DNA from: Rhizobium sp. Q54
GTDB taxonomy: Bacteria; Pseudomonadota; Alphaproteobacteria; Rickettsiales; UBA1997
Assembly: GCA_945865855.1 (NCBI GenBank)
Contig: CAMBES010000030.1
Location: 1 to 12,622 of the forward strand
Direction: 5' to 3'
DNA length: 12,622 nt
Under the pieces are notes generated by a model. The model was not told where the DNA came from and did not search any database. It saw nothing but the letters and a program-made list of their open reading frames with translations. Of the stretch, positions 1-6,964 are shown in pieces (positions within the stretch are counted from its first letter, which is position 1; every line of letters begins with the position of its first letter). The translations under genes and the position numbers were made by a program.

Positions 1-16
1 CGAAACTTTTCTAGAT

Positions 17-472
17 CTAGACTAGAGACTTAAGAAATTCATCACTCAAATTTTCCGGTACAATGGTTACTGGAACATTTATTTTGCTGCCGATTTTAGC
101 GACTATTTTTGGCAACACGGTGTTGTCGGAAAGTGAATTATACGACTTGCCAAAGACAATCAATTTGCAATCTGGCGTGTGTTTTAATTCGGAAATAATT
201 TCCGAAGTAATGTCGCCTTCGCGTATTGAAATTGCAGGAGTGATCCCGGTTTCTTTACAGGCTACATCGATCAGTTTTTTGATGCGAGTCTCGAGCTGTT
301 GTCTCTTTTCATTTCCGATGGCTTTAGCGGCGAAAGGTAGATTTTTGTAAGAGGCTTCAAGTATCGCGAGAATTTGCACGGTAAATCCTACGTCTTTTGC
401 CTTGTAGCAAGCGTAGCGTAGGGCGGTTTCAGAGGCGTTGGTGGTGTCGATGCAGACGATTATTGAGGACAT
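17..472 (-). CDS. Universal stress protein (UspA family)
   Basis: A 151-residue protein of the usual single-domain Usp length, with the alternating alpha/beta pattern of the family. It opens with a beta strand and the early Asp (IIVCID, residues 4-9), and ends with the Usp-like block around residues 106-139 (IVFGKS, then PVTIVPE). UspA proteins are cytoplasmic and help cells survive stress; some bind ATP. The usual G-x2-G-x9-G-[ST] nucleotide loop is only partly kept: Gly108 and Gly128-Ser129 are present but the middle Gly is missing, so ATP binding is doubtful. I chose the ATG at 472 because it starts exactly at the conserved first strand; a 16-codon longer reading would run into the preceding gene. 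The TAA of the TIGR02186 gene lies one base upstream, so this is probably the last gene of the operon. Its stop is TAG. Confidence 0.85.
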   Translation of the reverse strand: MSSIIVCIDTTNASETALRYACYKAKDVGFTVQILAILEASYKNLPFAAKAIGNEKRQQLETRIKKLIDVACKETGITPAISIREGDITSEIISELKHTPDCKLIVFGKSYNSLSDNTVLPKIVAKIGSKINVPVTIVPENLSDEFLKSLV

Positions 473-473
473 A

Positions 474-1208
474 TTATTTACCGATAAAACGAAGGAATAG
501 ATAGTTAGCCAACCAACCAACCACTAGCGCGAAAGCCACCGCCGCAATACCATAAAGAAAAGATTCTTCATAGGCGAAGTCGAGGATTCTAGCGCTAATA
601 CCAACTTGATTGACGTAGATTGGAATTGATTGGAATGACAATAAATTACCCTCACTGATTAAATAAATTTCTACCGTGTATGTGCCGCGCGAAATGTTTT
701 TTGGAAAATTTAGCAAAACTTTGAACAGAGTTTCATTGAGAAAATCGATTTTATCGGCGCCGCTCGAATAAAGCTTATTATGCTCGAGGCGGTCAACGAG
801 CTGAAGCTGAAACTCATTTTTTATATCGGCAGAAACCTTACTACTGGTGTAAAAATTTATATTATTTTTGCCAAGTTCTAGATCGGTTAGGAGTTGGTCA
901 ATTCCTTCATTGTTGCTAAAGGTGGAGAAGAGCGAATAGAAACTGTAGCTCTCTTTGAATTTCGCTCTCTGGCCATTATACCAGACTCCTAAAAATTTTT
1001 GTTTCTTGGTGACAAGAAAATTTTTCTTCGGGCCGCGCACAGCAATAACAATGTCTCCTGCATCACCCCTAGCGCCAAAGAGTAAGATTTTTGCGCCGTT
1101 AAATTTGGTGTCGATATTAATTTCGTTGGTAGAGATTCCAGAGATTAATGGATTGGCGAAGGCTGGTGTTGACGCTAAAAAAAATAAAAGAATTGCAAGT
1201 TTTTTCAT
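474..1208 (-). CDS. TIGR02186 family membrane-anchored protein
   Basis: A 244-residue protein with an N-terminal signal peptide (MKKLAILLFFLASTPAFA, cleavage likely after Ala18), a periplasmic body and one C-terminal membrane helix at about residues 219-240 (core VAFALVVGWLANYLF). The order of conserved pieces matches the alphaproteobacterial TIGR02186 family: an early VIAVRGP block (residues 55-60), a GVWYN block (74-78), a LYSSG segment (146-150), the NFPKNISRGTYTVE segment (167-180) and a C-terminal YG...GW helix. The family's molecular role is unknown, but it is typically encoded next to a TauE/SafE permease, as here, where the two genes overlap in an ATGA. A partner or accessory role for that permease at the inner membrane is an inference from this pairing. 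Confidence 0.85.
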   Translation of the reverse strand: MKKLAILLFFLASTPAFANPLISGISTNEINIDTKFNGAKILLFGARGDAGDIVIAVRGPKKNFLVTKKQKFLGVWYNGQRAKFKESYSFYSLFSTFSNNEGIDQLLTDLELGKNNINFYTSSKVSADIKNEFQLQLVDRLEHNKLYSSGADKIDFLNETLFKVLLNFPKNISRGTYTVEIYLISEGNLLSFQSIPIYVNQVGISARILDFAYEESFLYGIAAVAFALVVGWLANYLFLRFIGK

Positions 1209-2140
1209 CGTTTTAACACCTCTATTATGTAGAGGTGAGAAGGTTCGGTGAAGAGGATAAAAAGCATTTTGACACAGACGCCAAGAAGCAATAAAGCCAG
1301 AAAAGAACGCATGCTGTCGGCGTCAACTTTGTATCCGGCGCGCGTGCCGATTTGGGCGCCGACGGCTGAGCTAATGATCATTAAAAATGCGAGCACGATG
1401 TCGACATTATTGCTTGTAACTGCTTGCAAAAAAGTTGCGTTGCTGGCGATGAAGACGATTTGAAATAGCGAAGTGCCAACAACTACACTTGAAGGCATGC
1501 GTAAGATGTAGATCATTGCTGGGATCATCAAAAATCCGCCACCAATTCCCATTAAAGAAACTAGAATGCCAATTCCGGCGCTGAGAATTATTGGAATTAA
1601 AATGCTGACAGTGATTTCAGATTTTGGAAAATATACTTGCCAAGGAAGTCTTTCGAGGCGCTTCAAAAATCCTCCATCGCCATGTTCGGGTTTTTTGTCC
1701 CAGGTTACGCCATATTTTTTTTCCATCAAAGTGCGTACGCTGTCGATCAGCATTGTGACGGAAATAGTGCCGAGGAAAATCACGTAAACGAGAGCGATTA
1801 CGATGTCGATATGGCCAGAATTTTGCAGGATTCGGAAAATTGAAACGCCAAAAGTCGAGCCAAAAAATCCACCAAGTACAAGAAATAAACCCATCTTAAT
1901 ATCGACATTTCTTTTACGAAATTGTACGAGTAGCCCAGAGACGGAAGCGGCAATAATCTGGTTAGTGGAAGTAGAAACGGCAATAGCCGGAGGGATGCCG
2001 ATGAACATCAAAAATGGCGTCGCTAAAAATCCACCACCAATGCCAAACATGCCGGCTAAAAAGCCAGCACCTAGCCCAAGAAATAATACCAAAAGTATAT
2101 TTACCGGAATTTCAGCGATGGGTAAGTAGATTTGAAACAT
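1205..2140 (-). CDS. TauE/SafE family permease (probable sulfite/organosulfonate exporter)
   Basis: A 311-residue polytopic inner-membrane protein with the two-half layout of the TauE/SafE (formerly DUF81) family. Each half carries a glycine-rich motif followed by a Pro-containing helix: GIGGGFLATPFLM at residues 33-45 and GIGGGFLMIPAMI at 198-210. Between them is a charged cytoplasmic loop (about 137-175). Family members move sulfite, sulfoacetate, taurine-related or other small anions; the substrate here cannot be read from the sequence. The start overlaps the preceding ygfZ stop by one base (TAATG) and the end overlaps the TIGR02186 start by four (ATGA), so translation is probably coupled on both sides. 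Confidence 0.9.
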   Translation of the reverse strand: MFQIYLPIAEIPVNILLVLFLGLGAGFLAGMFGIGGGFLATPFLMFIGIPPAIAVSTSTNQIIAASVSGLLVQFRKRNVDIKMGLFLVLGGFFGSTFGVSIFRILQNSGHIDIVIALVYVIFLGTISVTMLIDSVRTLMEKKYGVTWDKKPEHGDGGFLKRLERLPWQVYFPKSEITVSILIPIILSAGIGILVSLMGIGGGFLMIPAMIYILRMPSSVVVGTSLFQIVFIASNATFLQAVTSNNVDIVLAFLMIISSAVGAQIGTRAGYKVDADSMRSFLALLLLGVCVKMLFILFTEPSHLYIIEVLKR

Positions 2141-2964
2141 TAACTAATAACGGAAATTTTTTGCCCAGGTAATTGTTCAGAACAATCGAGTTTCGCTAGA
2201 TCAATATCTTGCGGATCCTTGATTAGGGCCAAGGCATGTAATTCATTTTCATGGAAAATCGAAGACAAAATTATGCCGACCGATTTTCCTGCGCAATAAA
2301 TCTCTGAGTTTTTTTCGATGCTATGCTGAGATTGTAGAAGCGTTTTTGGTTGTTTTCTTTCGACAAGCTCGGGACAGCTAATTTTGATGTGAAAAATCTT
2401 TTTTCTGATTTCACCGCGATGATGCGTGCGAGCGGTTAACTCTTGTCCGACGTAACATCCCTTGTTGTAATCAATCGCATTTAGATCGTCGAAACCGAAT
2501 TCGAGAATTAAGGATTTCTCATAAGTTAGATCACTTTCTGATTCAGGAATTTTTAGAGAGATGCGCAAGAATTCATAATTTTTAAGTGAATCGCAAGTAA
2601 CGTTTCCATAGAGTCTATGACCTAGTTTGGAATTGCGCGGATCAGGAAATCCTCTTCCTTCTTCATTAGAAATTATTTTCAGCTCATCATTTTTTTTGAT
2701 CACAACTTGCGAGCGTAATTTATAAAAATTCAGCTTTTGAAAAATTTCATCACGTCGCTCTGCAAAGCAATCCAGTATTAGATTCTCTCCATCATCAAAA
2801 ATAAAAAAATCGTAAAGAAATCTGCCTGTAGCGCTAAGCATCGCGGCATAAATAAGATTGCTTACTGAGGCTTTTTCGACGTTATTCGTGATTAATCCTT
2901 GCAGAAATTTTTTACGATCAGCACCGCCAATCTCAATAATGGCTCGGTTAGTTAAGTGAATCAT
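2140..2964 (-). CDS. ygfZ: YgfZ/GcvT-type folate-binding protein
   Basis: A 274-residue cytoplasmic protein with the YgfZ signature K-G-C-Y-x-G-Q-E at residues 168-175 (KGCYVGQE), followed by the TARTHHRG segment. The conserved Cys170 is present. The N-terminal LQGLITNN segment (residues 21-28) and the DPR near residue 108 also fit the family. YgfZ (also called IBA57 in eukaryotes) uses a tetrahydrofolate-like cofactor in assembling or repairing certain iron-sulfur clusters, for example those of MiaB-like enzymes. It overlaps the GT61 gene upstream by four bases (ATGA) and the permease downstream by one. Its place between glycosyltransferases and transporters looks like genome packing rather than a shared pathway. 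Confidence 0.92.
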   Translation of the reverse strand: MIHLTNRAIIEIGGADRKKFLQGLITNNVEKASVSNLIYAAMLSATGRFLYDFFIFDDGENLILDCFAERRDEIFQKLNFYKLRSQVVIKKNDELKIISNEEGRGFPDPRNSKLGHRLYGNVTCDSLKNYEFLRISLKIPESESDLTYEKSLILEFGFDDLNAIDYNKGCYVGQELTARTHHRGEIRKKIFHIKISCPELVERKQPKTLLQSQHSIEKNSEIYCAGKSVGIILSSIFHENELHALALIKDPQDIDLAKLDCSEQLPGQKISVIS

Positions 2965-3950
2965 GCGAGTATTAATTTTAGGTTTTTTTCTAACTTTTCT
3001 AGATCGACAAGCAGACTGCCGTGATGCGGATCTTTGATTTTACTGCGCGAGCCAAAATTACATTTTTGGTAAAAATATTTTATCCGTAAAAGGGCAGAAA
3101 GTTTGTAATAGTCAGCTGTAGGCAACTCTGTTGCTAGCTCTAAAATTGAAGAGTCTTCAGGCATGAAGAAGATGTTGGTAAGTCCAGCCCCATGAGGGCT
3201 AACAAGATATTTTGTTTTAGAAAAAATAGCGATTTGTTCAGCGTAAGAAAGCTTTTCGGCGATAATTTTTTTAAATCCATATTTTGCGACTAGATCACTA
3301 ACTTCCTGCTCATTTTCAACAAAACGTAAAACTTGATCTTCGCGCGAAACATAAATTTTTTTATTAGCTTCAAAATCATTTCGCAGAGTTGTTCTAATCT
3401 GTTCAAAATATTGCTGATGTTGCTTCGGCGCATTAACCAAAGCCAGTTCCTTTGTTTTAATATTTGATTTGCGACACAGAAAAATGATTTGTTCTTTTTT
3501 GATTCCGAATTTTGCAAGTGATGGCAAAACAAATGGATATTTCTGATATTTTTTTGGCAAAAAAAGCAGAGAATTTTCGAGAAGATTTTTTTCCTTAAGG
3601 ATTAAAAGTTTCTTCAAAGCAAAGACGTGCCAGTGATAATAATTACTTGTCCATTCGTCGGTAATGAGCAAAAATCTTTTTTTACTAAAATTGAATTTCG
3701 GGAAAATAAATTTGAAAAAAAATCGAAAACCATTCTGGTATTTTTGATAATTTTCTTCACTGATACAGCTGTCGCGAAAAATTTTGAAATAATTGAATAC
3801 AACAGAACTGGTGCTGATACGGACGTTTTTTAAAAATTTAATTTCCGACTTAAAATATCCCTCAAAATAATTTCCTTCTGGAATATTTTTAAAAACATCA
3901 AAGTCAGAATTTGTTGCATCAAAATTTATCGGCTTTGGATAGTTTTTCAC
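2961..3950 (-). CDS. GT61-type glycosyltransferase, copy 2 of a tandem pair
   Basis: A 329-residue protein resembling the GT61 (DUF563) glycosyltransferases. Recognisable parts are DEWTSNYYHWH at residues 98-108, the YVSRED strand at 200-205, and the SPHGAGLTN motif at 251-259, a GT61 hallmark in the presumed nucleotide-sugar-binding half. There is no signal peptide or clear membrane helix, so it is probably cytosolic or loosely membrane-bound and adds a sugar to an envelope glycan; donor and acceptor are unknown. The start is a GTG inside the stop of the upstream paralogue (GTGA overlap); no ATG in this frame sits nearby. It shares long blocks with its neighbour, for example FIFPKFNFSKKRFLLI, so the pair arose by tandem duplication. 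Confidence 0.8.
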   Translation of the reverse strand: MKNYPKPINFDATNSDFDVFKNIPEGNYFEGYFKSEIKFLKNVRISTSSVVFNYFKIFRDSCISEENYQKYQNGFRFFFKFIFPKFNFSKKRFLLITDEWTSNYYHWHVFALKKLLILKEKNLLENSLLFLPKKYQKYPFVLPSLAKFGIKKEQIIFLCRKSNIKTKELALVNAPKQHQQYFEQIRTTLRNDFEANKKIYVSREDQVLRFVENEQEVSDLVAKYGFKKIIAEKLSYAEQIAIFSKTKYLVSPHGAGLTNIFFMPEDSSILELATELPTADYYKLSALLRIKYFYQKCNFGSRSKIKDPHHGSLLVDLEKLEKNLKLILA

Positions 3951-4987
3951 TTCATCATCAATTCTAGGTTTCTTTCTAATCGAGCGAGGTCGACGTGAAT
4001 ACTACCTTCGTGTGAATCTGATGTTCTGCTCTTTGTATCTTCGCCCATTTCACATTCTTGATAAACGTAATTCATGCCAATTATATCAGCCATTTTGTAG
4101 TAATCAGTTACCGGTTTTACTGCTTTTGATTTGTTTGCGAGCTCTAAAACATAACCACCTTTCTGCATGAAGAGCATGTTGGTAAGGCCAGCCCCATGTG
4201 GACTGATGAGGTATTTAGCTTTTGATGAAATAGACATCTGCTCTTGATAGGAAAATTTTTCGGCACAAATTTTCTTAAATCCGTAACGTTCAAGCAAAGC
4301 AACAACATCGACTTCATTTTCGGCGTAGCGACTATATTGACCTTCGCGTGAAATATAAATTTTATCACCAAAATTCATATCACTCGTAATGCATGGAGCG
4401 TTTTGCTGTAAAGTCTGGTAAATTTTTCTAAATACCTCGGTGTGATGACAAGAAAAAGAAACAATAGGAACTTCTGAAACTTTAATATTCGATTTTCTAT
4501 TCAGGAAAACGATTTGATTTTCTTCGATTCCAAAAGCTTTTAAAGAAGGAAGAACCATGCCGTAATTCCGATATTTTCTCGGCAGAAATAGTAATGAATT
4601 TTCTAGCAATCCGGCATTTTTTAAAATCACCAGTCGTCCTAGAGCGATAACATGCCAATGATAGTAGTTGCTAGTCCATTCGTCACTGATGAGAAGGAAT
4701 CTTTTTTTACTAAAATTAAACTTCGGAAAGATGAATTTTAAGTAAAAACGTGAGAAGTTTTTTTGATATTTTTTATAAACTTCTTCGCCAATGCAACTAT
4801 CGCAAAAAATTTTAAAAAATTTGAAAACAACAGAGTTATTGCTGATGCGAGCATTGCGCACAATTTCTATTTTTGGTGCTGAAGAAAATTCAAATTCATG
4901 ATCAGCAAAAATATCAAATCTTTTATCTTTTGGATCAAAGTTGAGGGGTGGGCGATATTGATGGTTGCTACTTTTGAAGTTGTTCAT
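3947..4987 (-). CDS. GT61-type glycosyltransferase, copy 1 of a tandem pair
   Basis: A 346-residue paralogue of the next gene and probably the first gene of the six-gene minus-strand operon. It carries the same GT61-like landmarks: DEWTSNYYHWH at residues 102-112, YISREGQ at 211-217 and SPHGAGLTN at 262-270. The C-terminal part differs most from its neighbour (an insertion near residues 284-295 and KSRTSDSHEG at 319-328), which suggests different donors or acceptors after duplication. It starts with ATG at 4987, with about 130 bases to the divergent FkbM-like gene; no strong Shine-Dalgarno is visible. A role in lipopolysaccharide, capsule or other surface glycan synthesis is inferred from the neighbouring glycan genes. 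The family call rests on motif recognition. Confidence 0.8.
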   Translation of the reverse strand: MNNFKSSNHQYRPPLNFDPKDKRFDIFADHEFEFSSAPKIEIVRNARISNNSVVFKFFKIFCDSCIGEEVYKKYQKNFSRFYLKFIFPKFNFSKKRFLLISDEWTSNYYHWHVIALGRLVILKNAGLLENSLLFLPRKYRNYGMVLPSLKAFGIEENQIVFLNRKSNIKVSEVPIVSFSCHHTEVFRKIYQTLQQNAPCITSDMNFGDKIYISREGQYSRYAENEVDVVALLERYGFKKICAEKFSYQEQMSISSKAKYLISPHGAGLTNMLFMQKGGYVLELANKSKAVKPVTDYYKMADIIGMNYVYQECEMGEDTKSRTSDSHEGSIHVDLARLERNLELMMK

Positions 4988-5055
4988 TTGGTTTTTGTCT
5001 TAGTTCATCGGCGGTTGTAAGGGTTTGCAATTTAATAAGTAGATTTGATTGAAAA

Positions 5056-5086
5056 TTGACTCAAAACAATCTTAATTATTTATTAT
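5056..5086 (+). promoter_or_regulatory. Candidate sigma70-type promoter for the FkbM-like gene
   Basis: A TTGACT box (5056-5061) is followed after 19 bases by TATTAT (5081-5086), each differing from the vegetative consensus by one base. The spacing is slightly long. Transcription would start near 5093 and give a leader of about 27 bases before the ATG at 5120. The -35 box lies in TTGACTCAA, whose other strand reads TTGAGTCAA, so a minus-strand promoter for the GT61 operon could share it, but I see no convincing -10 box on that side. The rest of the 132-base divergent region shows no other structure. Confidence 0.45.
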
Positions 5087-5119
5087 CTCACTTAATGCAA
5101 ATTTTACTTAGATAAATTT

Positions 5120-5871
5120 ATGTTTTTAAAAACCATTCGTTACATCCGCAAGGCCTACAAAAACACCTGTCGAATTTTGCAAAATAGCGAAGATTCAAAA
5201 GTGCTCCAAGGTAAAATTCTTGCTAGTCTAAATGCATCCAAATCAGTTAAAGATTTATCTCAAATTGAGTTCAAAGTCTTTTCACAGAATGGAGAAGATG
5301 GGATAATCCAATATCTTTTGAGCAAACTTGATATTCCAAACGAACATAAAATATTCGTAGAATTCGGAGTTGGTGATTATTACGAATCAAATACGCGACT
5401 TCTTTTAAATGCCGATCGGAATTGGCGCGGATTAGTCATTGAAGGTGATCCAAAAGAGGTTGAGAGAATCAAAAGCCATGAGAATTTTTGGAAATATAAT
5501 CTGCAAGTTATGTGTGAATTTATTACCGCGGAAAGCATTAATAAAATATCAATTCCGGACTATCTTTGAGTTCAGATAAGACTATTGGCATTCTAAGTAT
5601 TGATATTGACGGTAATGATTATTGGGTGATGAACGCTATTGATTGTGTTGAGGCGATTATCTTGATATGCGAGTTCAACAAAAATGCTCCTTCTGGATAT
5701 ATTCAGCCTTATGAAGCAAATTTCATGTGGGACCGCAAGAGTTCTGCGGGAAGCTCCTTAGATGCCATTATAGATTTGGCAAAGAAGAAGAAATATCAAT
5801 TTGTTGGCACTGATTCATCGCAAGTTAATGCCTTCTTTGTTAGAGATGACTACTTAGAAAGAATGAATTAA
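5120..5871 (+). pseudogene. FkbM-like methyltransferase gene, frameshifted
   Basis: Two adjacent frames together encode about 250 residues of one FkbM-like, SAM-dependent methyltransferase-type protein. The first (5120-5569, 149 aa) has FSQNGEDGII (residues 54-63) and the presumed SAM-binding FVEFGVGDYYESNT (79-92). The second (5566-5871, 101 aa, needing a TTG start) continues with LSIDIDGNDYW and ends with NAFFVRDDYL. In intact relatives these blocks sit on one chain about as far apart as here. The break is a -1 shift between 5541 and 5569. One extra A in the AAAA run at 5543-5546 would restore a reading through NINSGLSLSSDK; an extra T near 5565 would also work. It is either a real inactivating mutation, a sequencing error, or two coupled polypeptides. 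Related proteins methylate sugars or other surface and secondary-metabolite groups. The stop shares bases with the stop of the convergent glycosyltransferase gene. Confidence 0.8.
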
Positions 5872-6851
5872 TGGCGATTTTTTTGCCAAAGTTTCTTAAT
5901 TTTTTTACGAAGAAATTTTAGATTTTGTTTGAGCGGAACAGTAATTTCTGAGAGTATTCTGCTCTTTGAGTCAAAAGCGCAATTAGGCTTTTTGTAATTC
6001 TCACGAAAATGCTTAAGAATGGCATCAAAGACGTAAATTGGAATCCAGCTTAAATTCAAAAGATAGGCTTCAATCGCCGCACCACTTGATTCTTCGATGC
6101 AAAAAAATCTTCCATCGGGATTCATGTGAACTATTTTTACGTCTTCTCCAAGTGGCAATTTTTCCATCCTCATCCCAAAGCCGCGACAGATTAAATCATC
6201 AAAAAAACCATTCTCGACGATCTTGGCAAGTCCGATCGTTCTAAATTTTTCTTCCGCTTTAAAAATAGCGTAAACTGACATCTCGTTGAAGCTGCACGGA
6301 AAATTATTTCCCTTCATCGCTCGCTCAGTTTCTTGGAGGAATTCTTCGCGCGAAAAAACCTCAATAATTTTCTGGTTGTAGCGGTAAATTGTTTGAAGAT
6401 TTCCGAAATATCCTTTGATACAATCTCCGTTGGATTGTTCGGTGAAATCCATGTCAGCATACCTGTGTTCGACCAATGCAAGATCTTTGAAAATCATGTT
6501 ATCTGAATCGAAATGCCAAAATTTTTCGATCTCATGCTTTATTAGAAAATTGTACAAAATGAACCATTTGCGAAAGACGAATTTGTTCCAATCTTCACCA
6601 TGCTTGTAGCTGTCGAATGCTTGTGAGGTGATTAGTCTGTAGGTGTTGTCAAAAGTTTTTAACTCGTTGCCGTAAGCAAAATCAGTTAGATTGAAATGCT
6701 TTACACCATAGCGTAGCGCGACTTCTTTGTTTGATTCATCGCCAAGTAAAATAATTTCCTTGTTTGGATTGGAAATTTTTGCGCAGTCAAAAACGTAAGG
6801 AAGATATTTGCTGAAGCCATAATGGCAGAAAATTATTGGCAAGTTTTTCAT
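5868..6851 (-). CDS. Putative DxD (GT-A-like) glycosyltransferase
   Basis: A 327-residue protein without signal peptide or clear membrane helix. After an N-terminal beta-alpha region (IIFCHYGFSKYLP, residues 6-18, and EIILLGDES, 32-40) comes FWHFDSDNMIF (111-121). Its DSD (115-117) looks like the metal- and nucleotide-sugar-binding DxD of GT-A glycosyltransferases. A Cys/Asn-rich segment (GNNFPCSFNEMSVY, about 181-194) and a basic C-terminal tail follow. It is probably cytosolic or peripheral and adds a sugar to a surface glycan. I cannot name a subfamily. The start at 6851 lies just downstream of the large hairpin that follows galE, so expression may depend on read-through from galE. The terminal TAA overlaps the stop of the convergent FkbM-like gene within TTAA. 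Confidence 0.65.
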   Translation of the reverse strand: MKNLPIIFCHYGFSKYLPYVFDCAKISNPNKEIILLGDESNKEVALRYGVKHFNLTDFAYGNELKTFDNTYRLITSQAFDSYKHGEDWNKFVFRKWFILYNFLIKHEIEKFWHFDSDNMIFKDLALVEHRYADMDFTEQSNGDCIKGYFGNLQTIYRYNQKIIEVFSREEFLQETERAMKGNNFPCSFNEMSVYAIFKAEEKFRTIGLAKIVENGFFDDLICRGFGMRMEKLPLGEDVKIVHMNPDGRFFCIEESSGAAIEAYLLNLSWIPIYVFDAILKHFRENYKKPNCAFDSKSRILSEITVPLKQNLKFLRKKIKKLWQKNRH

Positions 6852-6865
6852 AAAAAGTTTAATCT

Positions 6866-6946
6866 TTTCGCTGGTTGAGCGAAGTCGAAACCAAGAAAAG
6901 ATTTACGTTGAACTTTCTTGGTTTCGACTTCGCTCAACCAGCGAAA
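6866..6946. repeat. Long inverted repeat (33-bp stem, 15-base loop)
   Basis: Arms at 6866-6898 and 6914-6946 are perfect reverse complements over 33 bases; the loop is 6899-6913. Each arm contains GGTTGAGCGAAGTCGAAACC or its complement. This resembles a short dispersed element built on the core TTCGACTTCGCTCA that I recall from intergenic regions of many bacteria; that recollection is unchecked. The hairpin fills most of the 113-base gap between galE and the downstream glycosyltransferase gene, both on the minus strand. In RNA it could protect the galE 3' end or act as a partial terminator: a five-U run follows on the minus strand, but about 14 bases after the stem. Confidence 0.9.
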
Positions 6947-6964
6947 GTTTTACAGGACTGGCTT

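Noticed and set aside
10..21. Perfect 12-base palindrome TCTAGATCTAGA at the stop of the stress protein gene
   Set aside because: It overlaps the stop codon and the window ends too soon to test for a terminator or repeat; a palindrome of this length can arise by chance in AT-rich DNA.
473..520. Longer N-terminus for the universal stress protein
   Set aside because: The extra 16 residues overlap the TIGR02186 gene and lie before the conserved first Usp strand.
5543..5546. Programmed -1 ribosomal frameshifting at the AAAA run of the FkbM-like gene
   Set aside because: Slipping back one base puts the AAA codon on TAA, a poor match, and there is no classic slippery heptamer; a plain deletion or sequence error is simpler.
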